From positions 92,036 to 156,035 of the forward strand of contig CAYYOT010000003.1 in NCBI GenBank assembly GCA_964473255.1: a stretch of DNA of 64,000 nt, in the 5' to 3' direction. The stretch is from Kuafuiihalomonas sp964473255. Its GTDB lineage: Bacteria > Myxococcota > Kuafuiibacteriia > Kuafuiibacteriales > Kuafuiibacteriaceae. A program made the position numbers and the translations under genes. Positions 16,240 to 25,230 of the stretch are shown in pieces. Under the pieces are notes generated by a model that ran no database searches, was not told the origin of the DNA, and worked only from the letters and a program-made list of their open reading frames with translations. Within the stretch, counting starts at the first letter, position 1, and every line of letters begins with the position of its first letter.

Positions 16240-17066
16240 CGTCGATCCTTGTTGGGCACGACCGAGGCGTCGAGCCGGCTGTCGAGCATCGGTACCAGCG
16301 GAGCGCACACCAGGAGCGCCCATAGAAACGAGTCTCGGAGATAGAGAGTTTGCTGCAAGGTGATGGCGAGCAGCGCGACCAGCAGACCGTGGGTGAGCCG
16401 ATGGGCACGGAGCCGAGGCGTGGTCTTGGGGTCGGTGATCATGTAGAGCGCAAAGAGCCAGAGGGTTCCGCTCCTGAGTCCGTGTGCGAGGATGGGCCAT
16501 GGGTAGCCGAAGACGATGATCCTCAGCGTCGAGAAGGCCAGCCACCCGCCGATGAAGGCCAACGCGGTGTCCCAGCGAGCCGCTCGACTCAGCACGACGA
16601 AGGCGCCGGACGCGATCACGAAGACGATGACGACGTCGTGGCCCCACTGACCGGACGCGATCCAGCCGGGGAGGAGGAGACTGCCGGCCAAGATGGCGCC
16701 ATTGGTGGGATTGATGAAGTGTCGCCCTCGTACGCGGACCCAGTGCTTCGACAAAACGGCGATCCCCGCGACCACCGCGTAGGTCCACGGTTCGGTCGAC
16801 CGGAAGAGCAGCAAGGTCGAGACGGCCGATATGACCGCGCTCGGATGTCGCGGGGTCCAGAGTCGACGCCCGGCGAGGGACGCGGCGAGCCACGCTCCGG
16901 CCGGAGCGGCGAAGATGCTGAACGGGTGGAGGATGAAACCTCGGGTGACGGCGCCGAAGACGAACAGCGCAGAGAGGATCACGATCTGCGCGGTTCGGGG
17001 GTCTCCGGGCGCCCGGACTTGCCGGGCCGCGCGCTGGACTTGAGCCTCGGCGGCGAGAGCCGTCAT
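16236..17066 (-). CDS. RnfD/NqrB-like integral membrane protein
   Basis: 276 residues with about eight hydrophobic helices. H-F-I-N-P-T-N-G-A-I (middle) and F-A-L-Y-M-I-T-D-P-K-T-T-P (C-terminal half) match the RnfD/NqrB/UnbU family, which in Rnf and Nqr complexes binds flavin and helps couple electron flow to ion movement. No other rnf or nqr subunit is nearby, and the S/T-G-A-T flavinylation motif was not found. It is upstream of and coupled to the DUF2330 gene, and 66 bases downstream of the deacetylase-family gene. Confidence 0.8.
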   Translation of the reverse strand: MTALAAEAQVQRAARQVRAPGDPRTAQIVILSALFVFGAVTRGFILHPFSIFAAPAGAWLAASLAGRRLWTPRHPSAVISAVSTLLLFRSTEPWTYAVVAGIAVLSKHWVRVRGRHFINPTNGAILAGSLLLPGWIASGQWGHDVVIVFVIASGAFVVLSRAARWDTALAFIGGWLAFSTLRIIVFGYPWPILAHGLRSGTLWLFALYMITDPKTTPRLRAHRLTHGLLVALLAITLQQTLYLRDSFLWALLVCAPLVPMLDSRLDASVVPNKDRR

Positions 17067-17132
17067 GTTCGCTATGGACGGTCGACGGCGCCAGAAGGTC
17101 TGCGCCGCGACGAAAAGTCGCGGTGGCTTCGC

Positions 17133-18053
17133 CTACGCCTGCCAGGCGGTCAGCGTGGCCCGCACGCATGCGGTCAGCCCGGGCAGGTCATAGCCTCCTT
17201 CGAGCATGCCCGCGATGCGGCCCTGGCAGACCTCGTCGGCCAGGTTCTTCCAGCGTCCGGCCAGCGCTTCGAAACCTGCAGCGGTCAATCGAAGGCCCCC
17301 GAGTGGGTCGTCGATGAAGCCATCGTAGCCGGCCGAGATCAGTATGACGTCCGGATCGAATCGTCGAACTCGGGGCTCCAATGTGTCTCGGCTCACCGCG
17401 ATGAGCGCAGCGTCGTCGGTGCCGGCGGGAAGCGGAACGTTGACCGTGGTCCCGTGACCTTCTCCGGCTCCGACGTCGGTCGCTGCTCCGGTGCCCGGGT
17501 ACAGGGGCGATTGGTGGGTCGACAGGTAAAGCACCGATGGGTCCTCCCAGAAGATCGCCTCGGTGCCGTTGCCGTGATGAACGTCCCAGTCATAGATGGC
17601 GACACGCTCCGCCAAGCCGGCCGCCTGCAGAGCGCGGGCGGCGATCGCGATCGAGTTCAGCAAACAAAAGCCCATCGACCGGTCGGGCGTCGCGTGATGA
17701 CCGGGTGGGCGAACGAGCGCCAAGCCGGGCGGAACTTCGCGCTTGGCGACCGCCAGCGCCATCTCGATGGTCGCCCCGGCGGCGACGCGAGCCGCCGAAA
17801 CGCTGTCCGGACTGGTGGCCGTGTCGGGGTCGATGTGCACGCTGCGGCCGCGGGCGCGCTCCAGCGCGGCGAGATGACGGTCCGTGTGCACTCGTAGGAC
17901 CTCCTCGTCGTTTGCTTCGCGGGCCGAGATCCTGACCACGTCCAGACCCTCGGCGCCGGCGACGGCCGCAGCTTGCCGACCGGGTCGCTCCGGATGGCCG
18001 GGGCCGGGGTCGTGCAGGGTGAAGATCGTCTCGTGGGCGATGGAAACCGTCAC
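17133..18053 (-). CDS. Histone deacetylase family hydrolase
   Basis: 306 residues, the size of the bacterial acetoin-utilisation/HDAH group. Zn-site motifs are present: R-P-P-G-H-H-A (paired catalytic His), F-C-L-L-N-S, D-W-D-V-H-H-G-N-G-T (Asp and His metal ligands) and S-A-G-Y-D-G-F-I-D-D-P-L-G-G. It should hydrolyse acetyl-lysine or acetylpolyamine substrates. The GTG at 18053 begins the family-typical V-T-V-S-I-A-H-E; the frame is open further upstream, but that part overlaps the oppositely oriented neighbour at 18108. Substrate cannot be told. Confidence 0.9.
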   Translation of the reverse strand: MTVSIAHETIFTLHDPGPGHPERPGRQAAAVAGAEGLDVVRISAREANDEEVLRVHTDRHLAALERARGRSVHIDPDTATSPDSVSAARVAAGATIEMALAVAKREVPPGLALVRPPGHHATPDRSMGFCLLNSIAIAARALQAAGLAERVAIYDWDVHHGNGTEAIFWEDPSVLYLSTHQSPLYPGTGAATDVGAGEGHGTTVNVPLPAGTDDAALIAVSRDTLEPRVRRFDPDVILISAGYDGFIDDPLGGLRLTAAGFEALAGRWKNLADEVCQGRIAGMLEGGYDLPGLTACVRATLTAWQA

Positions 18054-18107
18054 CGGGCGACTGTACGTCGTTGGACGTGGTCTCGAAAACTGTGGCAGGG
18101 CAGACCC

Positions 18108-18668
18108 ATGCTGCATCGAACCGGGCTGGTGCTTGTGGCGGCGCTGGCTCAGTTCAGCTGCGCCGTCACCACGGCCTACGAGTCGGGCCGGGTCGAGCGC
18201 CTGGCCACCCTGGAGCAGCGATCCTCGGGCTACGTCGTGGTTCGGTGCGGACGCGCGGTTCCCGTGGGCGGGCGCTTTCGCCTCAGTCGCGTACCCGATG
18301 CCTTTCCGCCGGCTTCCAGCGCGCAGCCGTACGCCGCCGAGGCGGTCCGCCGAGCCAAAGCCGGCGCCGGACTCGCTTGGCTCAGCATGGGACTTGCGGT
18401 TTCGGGGGGCGTCCTGGGCGGTATCGGCATTTCGACTGCAAGTGACCAAGACGATGTGCCGGCAACCTTCTGGGCGGGAGTCGGCTTCGTCACCGCGGCC
18501 TTGGTCGTCGCCGGTTTCAGTGGCTTTCAGACCGGGATGTCAGAGGCCCGTCTGGTCGACGCCCTGAATGCCTATAACGACGAGGTCGCCGATCTCGACC
18601 CGGCCGATGCGTGTGTCGAGTCATTCCCGGAAGCGTTGGACGATGGGGAAGATGCGCCCGGTCCATGA
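18108..18668 (+). CDS. Putative lipoprotein with membrane segments, unknown
   Basis: 186 residues, family not recognised. Leader M-L-H-R-T-G-L-V-L-V-A-A-L-A-Q-F-S-C could be a lipoprotein signal (non-canonical lipobox). Two hydrophobic stretches with Gly-rich sequence (G-M-G-L-A-V-S-G-G-V-L-G-G and V-G-F-V-T-A-A-L-V-V-A) follow, then an acidic tail. It is divergent from the deacetylase-family gene (54 bases away) and its last 48 bases overlap the 3' end of nadE on the other strand. Confidence 0.6.
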   Translation: MLHRTGLVLVAALAQFSCAVTTAYESGRVERLATLEQRSSGYVVVRCGRAVPVGGRFRLSRVPDAFPPASSAQPYAAEAVRRAKAGAGLAWLSMGLAVSGGVLGGIGISTASDQDDVPATFWAGVGFVTAALVVAGFSGFQTGMSEARLVDALNAYNDEVADLDPADACVESFPEALDDGEDAPGP

Positions 18669-20303
18669 CTTGCGGCTGACGCGCAGCGTGGGGGGCAGCT
18701 GCTTGCGCTTGAACTCGGCCCGAAAGATCGCCTGGTTCACGCTGCGAACGAGACTTTCGGAAACGCCGACTCGCTCGGCGACCTCGGCGATGGTAGCCCG
18801 ATGCTCGATCAGAAGTCGCAGCATCTCGTCGAGCTGATCGTAGGGGGGCAGACTGTCTTCGTCTTTCTGGTTTGGCTTCAGCTCCGCGGATGGCGCCTTG
18901 TCGATGATGGCTCGGGGAATGATCTCCCCATCCCGATTCGCCTCCTCCGCGAGCTCGTACACCTGGTGCTTGTAGAGGTCGCCCAAGACCGATAGCGCCC
19001 CGATCGCGTCACCGTACAAGGTGGCGTAGCCCATGGCGGCCTCGCTCTTGTTACCGGTGTTGAGCACGATCGCCTTACGCTTGTTGGCGATCGCCATCAG
19101 CATCGTCCCCCGAATACGGCTTTGCAGATTCTCCTCCGTGACGTCGGGTTCGAGGCCGGCGAAGACCGGGGACAGAGCCTCCAAGAAAGAGGCGAACATG
19201 CCTTCGATGGGAAGGGTCCAGAACTCGATACCGAGCCTATGGGCGAGCTCTCGGGCATCGACGACCGAGCCTTCGCTCGAATAGCGGCTGGGGAGCGCCA
19301 CTCCGGTCACCCGTTCGGGGCCGAGGGCCCGAACGGCCAGGTGAGCAGTGACGGCCGAGTCGATCCCGCCGGACAAGCCCACCACTGCGCGTTCTATCTG
19401 CGTCTTGCCTAAGTAGTCCCGGATCCCGACCTCCAGCGCGGCCTGGATCTCGCCCGGGCCGGGCCGGTCCGGAGGCGGGGTCGGGCGGGCCTCGGTGTCG
19501 ACGATCTCTATGGCTTCAGCCCAGCCGGGGCCGGTGGCCAGATGGCCGTCCGGCGAAAAGGCACAGCTATGTCCATCGAAGAGGAGTCCGTCGTTTCCCC
19601 CCACGAGATTGCAGTACGCCATCAGCACCTGGTGCCTGCGGGCGAGGTGCTGAAGGATGCGCCGTCGGACCTGTTCTTTGCCTGAGGCCCACGGGGATGC
19701 GGAGAGGTTGACGATGACGTCCGGGTTGTCCGAACGCATGACTTCGAGTACCGGGTCGCGCGAGTAGAGACGGTACGAACCGGGGGCTTTGTCGCGCCAC
19801 AAGTCGTGGTTCTGCCACAAGTCTTTGTCGTTCCAGATGTCTTCGCAGATCGTGACCGCGACCCGTCTTCCATCAACGTCGAACGCGACCGAGTGATCGT
19901 CGCGTCGGGGCTCGAAGTACCGGGCTTCGTCGAAGACGTCGTAGGTCGGGATGAGCGTCTTCACCACTTGGAGGATGCGGCGTCCTCGCTCGGCGACGAC
20001 GGCGATGTTCTGCAGCGCTCGACCCTTGAGCGGGGGGGTCGGACGCCGACGGACGTTACCGAAGACGGCGGTCAAGCCCTCGGGAAGCTGCTCGACGATG
20101 GCCGCCTCCGAACGGGCGGCTTCCTCGACGAAGGTGGGCCGCTCCAGCAGGTCGAGGGGCGGGTAGCCGGGAACCGCAAGCTCGGGAAACACGGCAAGCC
20201 GGGCGCCTCGCGCCCGGGCGTCGGCGGCGAAGTCCAGGATGCGACGGCGGTTCCCCTCGAAGTCCGCCACCGTCGTGTTGATCTGACACAATGCGAGCTT
20301 CAC
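18621..20303 (-). CDS. nadE: Glutamine-dependent NAD+ synthetase
   Basis: 560 residues: an N-terminal nitrilase-type glutaminase domain with its catalytic triad in place (E41 in F-P-E-L, K115 in V-V-K-T-L-I-P, C153 in T-I-C-E-D), then an ATP-pyrophosphatase synthetase domain with G-L-S-G-G-I-D-S-A. It amidates NaAD to NAD in the last step of NAD synthesis. The GTG at 20303 gives the family-typical V-K-L-A-L-C-Q-I-N; a GTG seven codons upstream at 20324 is possible. The 3' end overlaps 18108-18668 by 48 bases. Confidence 0.95.
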   Translation of the reverse strand: MKLALCQINTTVADFEGNRRRILDFAADARARGARLAVFPELAVPGYPPLDLLERPTFVEEAARSEAAIVEQLPEGLTAVFGNVRRRPTPPLKGRALQNIAVVAERGRRILQVVKTLIPTYDVFDEARYFEPRRDDHSVAFDVDGRRVAVTICEDIWNDKDLWQNHDLWRDKAPGSYRLYSRDPVLEVMRSDNPDVIVNLSASPWASGKEQVRRRILQHLARRHQVLMAYCNLVGGNDGLLFDGHSCAFSPDGHLATGPGWAEAIEIVDTEARPTPPPDRPGPGEIQAALEVGIRDYLGKTQIERAVVGLSGGIDSAVTAHLAVRALGPERVTGVALPSRYSSEGSVVDARELAHRLGIEFWTLPIEGMFASFLEALSPVFAGLEPDVTEENLQSRIRGTMLMAIANKRKAIVLNTGNKSEAAMGYATLYGDAIGALSVLGDLYKHQVYELAEEANRDGEIIPRAIIDKAPSAELKPNQKDEDSLPPYDQLDEMLRLLIEHRATIAEVAERVGVSESLVRSVNQAIFRAEFKRKQLPPTLRVSRKSWTGRIFPIVQRFRE

Positions 20304-20416
20304 GGGGCCACCGACGGAAACCACGGGCTGACCCTTGGCGACAAGGTGAACCCGCGCGGTTCACTCAAGCGCGACTTGGTCTCGACATTCGGGGCGACGC
20401 GGCCGATGCTTTACCC

Positions 20417-20896
20417 GTGTTCGGCCTCGGCTTTTGGGAGATCGCGATGCTCTTCGCGGTGGCGTTGCTCGTCTTGGGGCCCACCAAGCTCCCGGAGCTC
20501 GCGAAGAGCCTCGGCAAGGGGCTCCGAGAGTTTCGCAAAGCAACGGAGGAGTTCAAGTCCACCGTCGACGACGAGCTTCACCGTCCCGAACCGGCGGCCC
20601 CTCGGATCGAGCAGCCTCGGGAGGCGGTTCCGATGCCCGAACCGCCGCAGGAGCCGACGCAAGAATCCGGCCCCAGTTCCGAGTCGAAGGCCGAGTCCGA
20701 GCCACTCGAAGAGCCGGCGGTCGGTGCCTCCGCCGAGACGGTCGAAGAGCCTCCTCGCGAGCCGGTCGCCAGCGCGCCCTCGCAGCCGGTCATCGAACGG
20801 AAGTCCGGGCCCGAGGCGCCTCCGGCCGCCCCGAAACCGGTCGAGAGTCCGCCGGCCGTGGGCGAGGCGGAGTCGACCGAGTCCAAGGCCTCCTGA
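20417..20896 (+). CDS. tatB: TatB-like twin-arginine translocase subunit
   Basis: 159 residues beginning at GTG with F-G-L-G-F-W-E-I-A-M-L-F-A-V-A-L-L-V-L-G-P-T-K-L-P, the short membrane helix and hinge of TatA/TatB, followed by an amphipathic helix (K-S-L-G-K-G-L-R-E-F-R-K) and a roughly 110-residue Pro/Glu-rich tail. Length and position next to tatC favour TatB, which with TatC recognises RR signal peptides. The frame extends upstream, but the residues added are not Tat-like. tatC follows after 27 bases. Confidence 0.88.
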   Translation: MFGLGFWEIAMLFAVALLVLGPTKLPELAKSLGKGLREFRKATEEFKSTVDDELHRPEPAAPRIEQPREAVPMPEPPQEPTQESGPSSESKAESEPLEEPAVGASAETVEEPPREPVASAPSQPVIERKSGPEAPPAAPKPVESPPAVGEAESTESKAS

Positions 20897-20923
20897 ATCC
20901 GGCTCGGACCGGGTCACTCGGCC

Positions 20924-22093
20924 ATGCTCAAGGATCTCGACGATACCGCCTACACCCTGACCGAGCACCTGGGAGAGCTTCGGGGTCGACTCTTCAAGGG
21001 GTTGCTCGCGGTCTTGGTCACGAGCGGCGCTTGTCTCGCCTTCGCGCCGACGATCCTCGACTACGCGACCGAGCCGCTCCGCGCGACGCTGCGGGACGGC
21101 AACCGGGTCGAGACCTTGATCGTCCATCAGCAGCCCGAAGGGCGAGCTGCACTCGAGCGTACGTTGGCCGGGCTCGACCGCGCCCGCATCCGAGGCGCGG
21201 ACGCAACTTTGAAGGAGGCCGTCTCTTTGGTCCGGAGCGCGGCGTCCTCGCGCTACCCGATCGACCTCCTCCTGGTCACCGCCGAATCGATCGGTGCCGA
21301 CGGGGCCTATGTCTCGGACCTCCTGGAGGGCGTCGAACCGGCCCCATACGTTGTGTACCTGGTGGCCGATCCCGAAGCCCCCGCCGTGCGCGAGCTTCAG
21401 CTCGACGGGGCCACCGTCGTGCTCGAACCGGTCCGCGTGCCGGTCATGAGGCGTCTGGTCCGCCGGGCCGCAGGGGCTGCGGGTAAGGCGAGCAATCCCG
21501 ATCGGCTCGTGGTGCTTTCACCGCTGGAAGTCTTCTTCGCTTACCTCAAGATCGCGATCGTCTTCGGCCTCTTCTTGGCGTGTCCGATCTGGCTCTACCA
21601 GGCGTGGGCCTTCGTGGCTCCCGGACTATACGCCCACGAAAAGCGCCTAGTGCTGCCGGTCGTTCTGAGTGCATCGCTCCTCTTCGTCAGCGGCGGTCTC
21701 TTCGCCTACTACGTGATGTTCCCGGTCATGTTCGATTTCCTCGTGAACCAGATGCTTCCGCAGACGCTGACCGCATCGTTTACGGTGGAGAACTACATCG
21801 GCCTGCTCCTGCGGCTGACGGTTGCGTTCGGAGTCGTGTTCGAGCTTCCGCTCGTCATTGCTCTGTTGGCCTATGTGGGGATCGTCGATGTGCCGATGCT
21901 CTCCCGCATGCGAAAGTACGCGGTCATCTTTGCGTTCGTGTTGGGCGCGTTCCTGACGCCGGCCGACCCGATGTCTCAGCTCCTGATGGCCATACCGCTG
22001 GTCGTGTTCTACGAGGTCGGCATCATCGTGGCCCGGGTCGTCGGGAAAAAGCGCAAATCGCCCTCCGCCGGCGCTCTCGCCGAGCGTGAGTAG
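20924..22093 (+). CDS. tatC: TatC with a large insertion in the first periplasmic loop
   Basis: 389 residues against about 258 in E. coli. The framework is normal: T-E-H-L-G-E-L-R-G-R before helix 1, S-P-L-E-V-F-F-A-Y-L-K, Q-A-W-A-F-V-A-P-G-L-Y-A-H-E-K-R, F-P-V-M-F-D-F-L, F-G-V-V-F-E-L-P and L-T-P-A-D-P-M-S-Q. Between helix 1 and helix 2 about 130 extra residues (roughly 61-193) replace a short loop and resemble a degenerate receiver fold: V-E-T-L-I-V-H, then P-I-D-L-L-L-V-T-A-E-S, then D-G-A-T-V-V-L-E-P-V, lacking the phospho-acceptor Asp and the Lys. That comparison is by eye. No stop or frameshift disturbs the frame. Confidence 0.93.
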   Translation: MLKDLDDTAYTLTEHLGELRGRLFKGLLAVLVTSGACLAFAPTILDYATEPLRATLRDGNRVETLIVHQQPEGRAALERTLAGLDRARIRGADATLKEAVSLVRSAASSRYPIDLLLVTAESIGADGAYVSDLLEGVEPAPYVVYLVADPEAPAVRELQLDGATVVLEPVRVPVMRRLVRRAAGAAGKASNPDRLVVLSPLEVFFAYLKIAIVFGLFLACPIWLYQAWAFVAPGLYAHEKRLVLPVVLSASLLFVSGGLFAYYVMFPVMFDFLVNQMLPQTLTASFTVENYIGLLLRLTVAFGVVFELPLVIALLAYVGIVDVPMLSRMRKYAVIFAFVLGAFLTPADPMSQLLMAIPLVVFYEVGIIVARVVGKKRKSPSAGALAERE

Positions 22094-22139
22094 GCCGCAC
22101 CCCACTAGCCCCCCTGGACGCGCGGGCCGACCTCGTGGG

Positions 22140-22787
22140 ATGAACCCAAACATGACCCGCCACCTGCCGGAACAGGCCCGGCGGGAGCAGATCCTCCGGG
22201 CCGCCCGACGCTGCTTCGTCGAGAACGGCTTTCACCCGACGAGGATGGACGACATCGCGCGGGCGGCCGAGTTGTCCAAAGGGGGGGTCTACTTCCATTT
22301 CAAGTCGAAGCAGGAAGTGTTCGAGCGGCTCGTCGAAGAGGAATACGAGCGGTCGATACAGTTCCTCGAGCGGGTCGAAGAGGGCGATGCGCCCATCGGC
22401 GAGAAGATGCAGATGATCGGGGCGCATTACCTCGAGTATTTCAATCAAGCGCCGGAAGCGCCGCGCTTCTTCATCGTGATGGGCGAGATGGCTCTGCGTG
22501 ACGAACGGCTCGCTCAGCGACTCCTCGAGATGCAGACCGCTTTCATCGAGAAGATCGCGGCCATCATCGAAGCCGGGGTCGCGGAGGGTTTCCTTCGTCC
22601 GGTCGATACCAAGGCGGTCGGCGCCATCCTGAAGGCTTTGCTCGATGGTCTCGAAGGCTTGAACGCCTTGAAGTACCCGATGGAGGTCTCCCGATTTCTG
22701 AGCACCGGCCTCACGTTGGTGCTCCAGGGCTTGGTTCAGGCTCCCGCCAAAGAAAGCCCGCCCATCAAGCTGGAGGCTCAGGGATAG
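22140..22787 (+). CDS. TetR/AcrR family transcriptional regulator
   Basis: 215 residues. An N-terminal TetR HTH: R-R-E-Q-I-L-R-A-A-R-R-C-F, G-F-H-P-T-R-M-D-D-I-A-R-A-A-E-L-S-K-G-G-V-Y-F-H-F-K-S-K. The rest is an all-helical ligand-binding domain. The ATG at 22140 was chosen over a GTG at 22086 that lies inside tatC. It is convergent with the AbgT transporter, overlapping by 10 bases at the ends; a regulatory link is possible but not shown. The ligand is unknown. Confidence 0.9.
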   Translation: MNPNMTRHLPEQARREQILRAARRCFVENGFHPTRMDDIARAAELSKGGVYFHFKSKQEVFERLVEEEYERSIQFLERVEEGDAPIGEKMQMIGAHYLEYFNQAPEAPRFFIVMGEMALRDERLAQRLLEMQTAFIEKIAAIIEAGVAEGFLRPVDTKAVGAILKALLDGLEGLNALKYPMEVSRFLSTGLTLVLQGLVQAPAKESPPIKLEAQG

Positions 22788-24307
22788 GTATAGCGGGCGG
22801 CGATGCCCAGCGGGATGTCGAAGGACCAAAACAAGCCCAAGAGGGCGGTCCAGCTCACGAGGAAGACGGCGAAGTAGGGAACCATCGTCACGAGCAGCGT
22901 CCCCATTCCGTCGACGCCGGCGTGCTTTTTCGCAAAGCTGACGACCAGCGGGAAGTATGGGTTCAGCGGAGTGACGACGTTGGAGGCGCTGTCGCCGATG
23001 CGGTACGCCCCCTGTACGAGTTCCGGAGCGAGCCGAAGCTGCATGAACAACGGGACGAGGATCGGAGCCAAGAGGGCCCATTTCGCTGAAGCGCTGCCGA
23101 TTAAGAGGTTTGCGATGGTGCACAGCCCGATCAGGCCGGACAGCGTGAGCGCGGGCGGCAGAGCGAGCGCGCGCAGCGTTCGTGCGCCTTCCACCGCCGC
23201 GAGAGCCCCGAGGCTGGACCGCGCGAACACCTCGATGAAGACCGCGGCGAAGAACGCCATCACGATGTAGGCGCCCATCGTCTCCATGGCCTCGGCCATG
23301 CTCTTCACCACGTCGCGGTGGCTGCGGAAGGTTCCTGCGACGTATCCGTACGCGAGACCCGGAAGGAGGAAGGCGAAGAAGATGAGGCCGACCACGCCCC
23401 GCATCAGCGGGGCGCTGAAGGCGGTCAGCTCCCCGGCCGCGCTCCGCAGCGGCGACGCGGCGGGAGTGGCCCAGGCTACGACCACGACCGTACTCAGCAC
23501 TGCGACGGCGACGGCGGCCCCAACCCCGCGCGCTTCGCGCAGGCTCAGCCGAGGGGCTGTCTCGGTCGCGGCCGAGGGTTCCCACGAAGCGAGCCTGGGT
23601 TCGATGATCCGGTCCGTGACCCACCAGCCGGCGGCGATGATCACGAGGCAGCTGGTCGCCATGAAGGTCCAGTTGCACAGGGGGTTCACCATGCGGTCCG
23701 GCGCCACGAGCTGGGCCGCTTCCTGAGTGAGACCCTGAAGGAGCGGGTCGAGGGCCGACGGAAGCGGATTGGCGGAAAATCCTCCTCCAACGCCCGCGAA
23801 CCCCGCGGCCAGGCCGGCCAACGGATGCCGTCCGGCGGCCTGAAAGAGAATGGCGGCCAGCGGGATGACGACCACGTAGCCGGCGTCGGCTCCGACGTGG
23901 CTCATCAAGCCGGCGGCCAAGACGAGCGGCGTCAGAAAGCGCTTCGGGGTGCGGCTGAGCGCCATCCGCAGCATGGCCTGAATCAGGCCCGACCCTTGTG
24001 CCACCCCCACTCCGAGAAGTGCGACCAGCACCACGCCCAAGGGCCGAAAGCCGGTGAATATGTCGACGAGGTCGGCCAGGAGCGCCGCGAGCGCCCTGCC
24101 CGAGACTTGGGAGACCACGACCAAATCACGAGGACCGTCGGCGCTCGGCACCTCGAATCGATGCCCGTCGAGGAGCCACGACGCTCCAGCCGCGATGGCG
24201 GTGGCAAAGACGAACAGCAGGGCGGGTTCAGGCAGTCGGTTCCCGAGCCGCTCGAGGAGGTCCAGGACTCGTCGGACTGCCGACCGGTCTCCGGGTCGAC
24301 GCGTCAT
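22778..24307 (-). CDS. AbgT family transporter
   Basis: 509 residues with about 11-13 membrane segments. Family markers: R-L-P-E-P-A-L-L-F near the start, G-V-G-V-A-Q-G-S-G-L-I, S-H-V-G-A-D-A-G-Y-V-V-V-I-P-L and N-P-L-C-N-W-T-F-M-A, plus G-D-S-A-S-N-V-V-T-P-L-N-P-Y-F near the C-terminus. AbgT members take up p-aminobenzoyl-glutamate or export sulfonamide-type compounds using ion gradients; which applies here is unknown. No abgAB hydrolase genes are adjacent. Confidence 0.92.
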   Translation of the reverse strand: MTRRPGDRSAVRRVLDLLERLGNRLPEPALLFVFATAIAAGASWLLDGHRFEVPSADGPRDLVVVSQVSGRALAALLADLVDIFTGFRPLGVVLVALLGVGVAQGSGLIQAMLRMALSRTPKRFLTPLVLAAGLMSHVGADAGYVVVIPLAAILFQAAGRHPLAGLAAGFAGVGGGFSANPLPSALDPLLQGLTQEAAQLVAPDRMVNPLCNWTFMATSCLVIIAAGWWVTDRIIEPRLASWEPSAATETAPRLSLREARGVGAAVAVAVLSTVVVVAWATPAASPLRSAAGELTAFSAPLMRGVVGLIFFAFLLPGLAYGYVAGTFRSHRDVVKSMAEAMETMGAYIVMAFFAAVFIEVFARSSLGALAAVEGARTLRALALPPALTLSGLIGLCTIANLLIGSASAKWALLAPILVPLFMQLRLAPELVQGAYRIGDSASNVVTPLNPYFPLVVSFAKKHAGVDGMGTLLVTMVPYFAVFLVSWTALLGLFWSFDIPLGIAARYTYP

Positions 24308-24359
24308 GATGTGAGCCGCGTGCCGCCTGCCTTACCCGGCCCCTCCCGCGCGAACGTGA

Positions 24360-25118
24360 TCAGGACTCGGTCGTCGAACCGTCGTCGGCGGAGGTCGGCG
24401 GATGCTGCAGCGTCTGCTCGAGTCGATCGACCATCTCGCCCAGAGCCGCGAGGCGATCGCGCAGGGATGAAACATGAGCGCTCGCCGTCATGACCTGTCG
24501 GGTCTCCTGCGTCGTGGGGGCACCCTCGTCGTCGGCGGCCTTCAGCACGACCTGATAGGTCTCTCGGACCTGCTGCATGCGCTCTTCCAGCCGTTCCTCC
24601 AGCGCATCGAACAGCTGGATGAAGGCCCGCCGAAACTCCTCGGCTTCGCGCTCTTCCCGCGAGAAGACCCGCCGCGCGGTATCCGTCAATTCCGTTACGC
24701 GATGAGACGCAGCCTCGCGGAACTGAACCGCGCTCTGCTTGAGGCCCTCCACGCCTTTCTGCGCGGAATCCCGCATCTGCTCGACCGGAGTCTTGACCGA
24801 ACGGTCGAAGAATTCCTGAAGCGTCGTTCCGCTCATCTGAATGAGGTTCCGAAGCATCGGAAGCGGCATGCGGCTCTCGCGCTTCTCTTCTTCATAGATG
24901 ATCTGGGTCAGCGTGACGCTCGTCAGGTCCTCTTTCGACTCGTTGTCGATGATGGTGACCTCTTCCCCCGCTTTGATCATGCGGGCGATCTCTTCCAGGG
25001 TGACGTAGCGAGACCGGTCGGTATCGTAGAGTTTCCGGTTCGAGTATCGCTTGATGACCTTGGCCGGTCGTGGGGTGGGCGCGTCGCTAGGGGCCGCGGT
25101 CGTGACCTCGTTGCTCAT
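24360..25118 (-). CDS. phaR: PhaR-like polyhydroxyalkanoate synthesis regulator
   Basis: 252 residues. V-I-K-R-Y-S-N-R-K-L-Y-D-T (about residue 21 onwards) and V-T-L-E-E-I-A-R-M-I-K-A-G form the PHB/PHA accumulation-regulator DNA-binding domain; the remaining region is helical with Gln, Glu and Arg and probably coiled-coil. PhaR binds PHA granules and DNA and represses phasin genes in other bacteria. No pha synthase gene is in the window. The ATG at 25118 was chosen over 25157. The long acidic C-terminal helix is longer than in typical PhaR. Confidence 0.85.
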   Translation of the reverse strand: MSNEVTTAAPSDAPTPRPAKVIKRYSNRKLYDTDRSRYVTLEEIARMIKAGEEVTIIDNESKEDLTSVTLTQIIYEEEKRESRMPLPMLRNLIQMSGTTLQEFFDRSVKTPVEQMRDSAQKGVEGLKQSAVQFREAASHRVTELTDTARRVFSREEREAEEFRRAFIQLFDALEERLEERMQQVRETYQVVLKAADDEGAPTTQETRQVMTASAHVSSLRDRLAALGEMVDRLEQTLQHPPTSADDGSTTES

Positions 25119-25230
25119 TCTTGACGCATCATTCCAGGCGGGAGCGAAAGAATCCATCTTGCCGACGACCGACCCGCTTCTTGCTCGCTCTCAGGGGGCG
25201 CCGTAGACTCGCGCCGCACCCGCCCGGCTC

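Noticed and set aside
16350..17897. 515-codon plus-strand frame across the RnfD-like and deacetylase genes
   Set aside because: It covers two supported genes on the other strand and contains no recognisable motif.
22023..23678. 551-codon minus-strand frame spanning tatC, TetR and AbgT
   Set aside because: Antisense to tatC and TetR and out of frame with AbgT; no family features.
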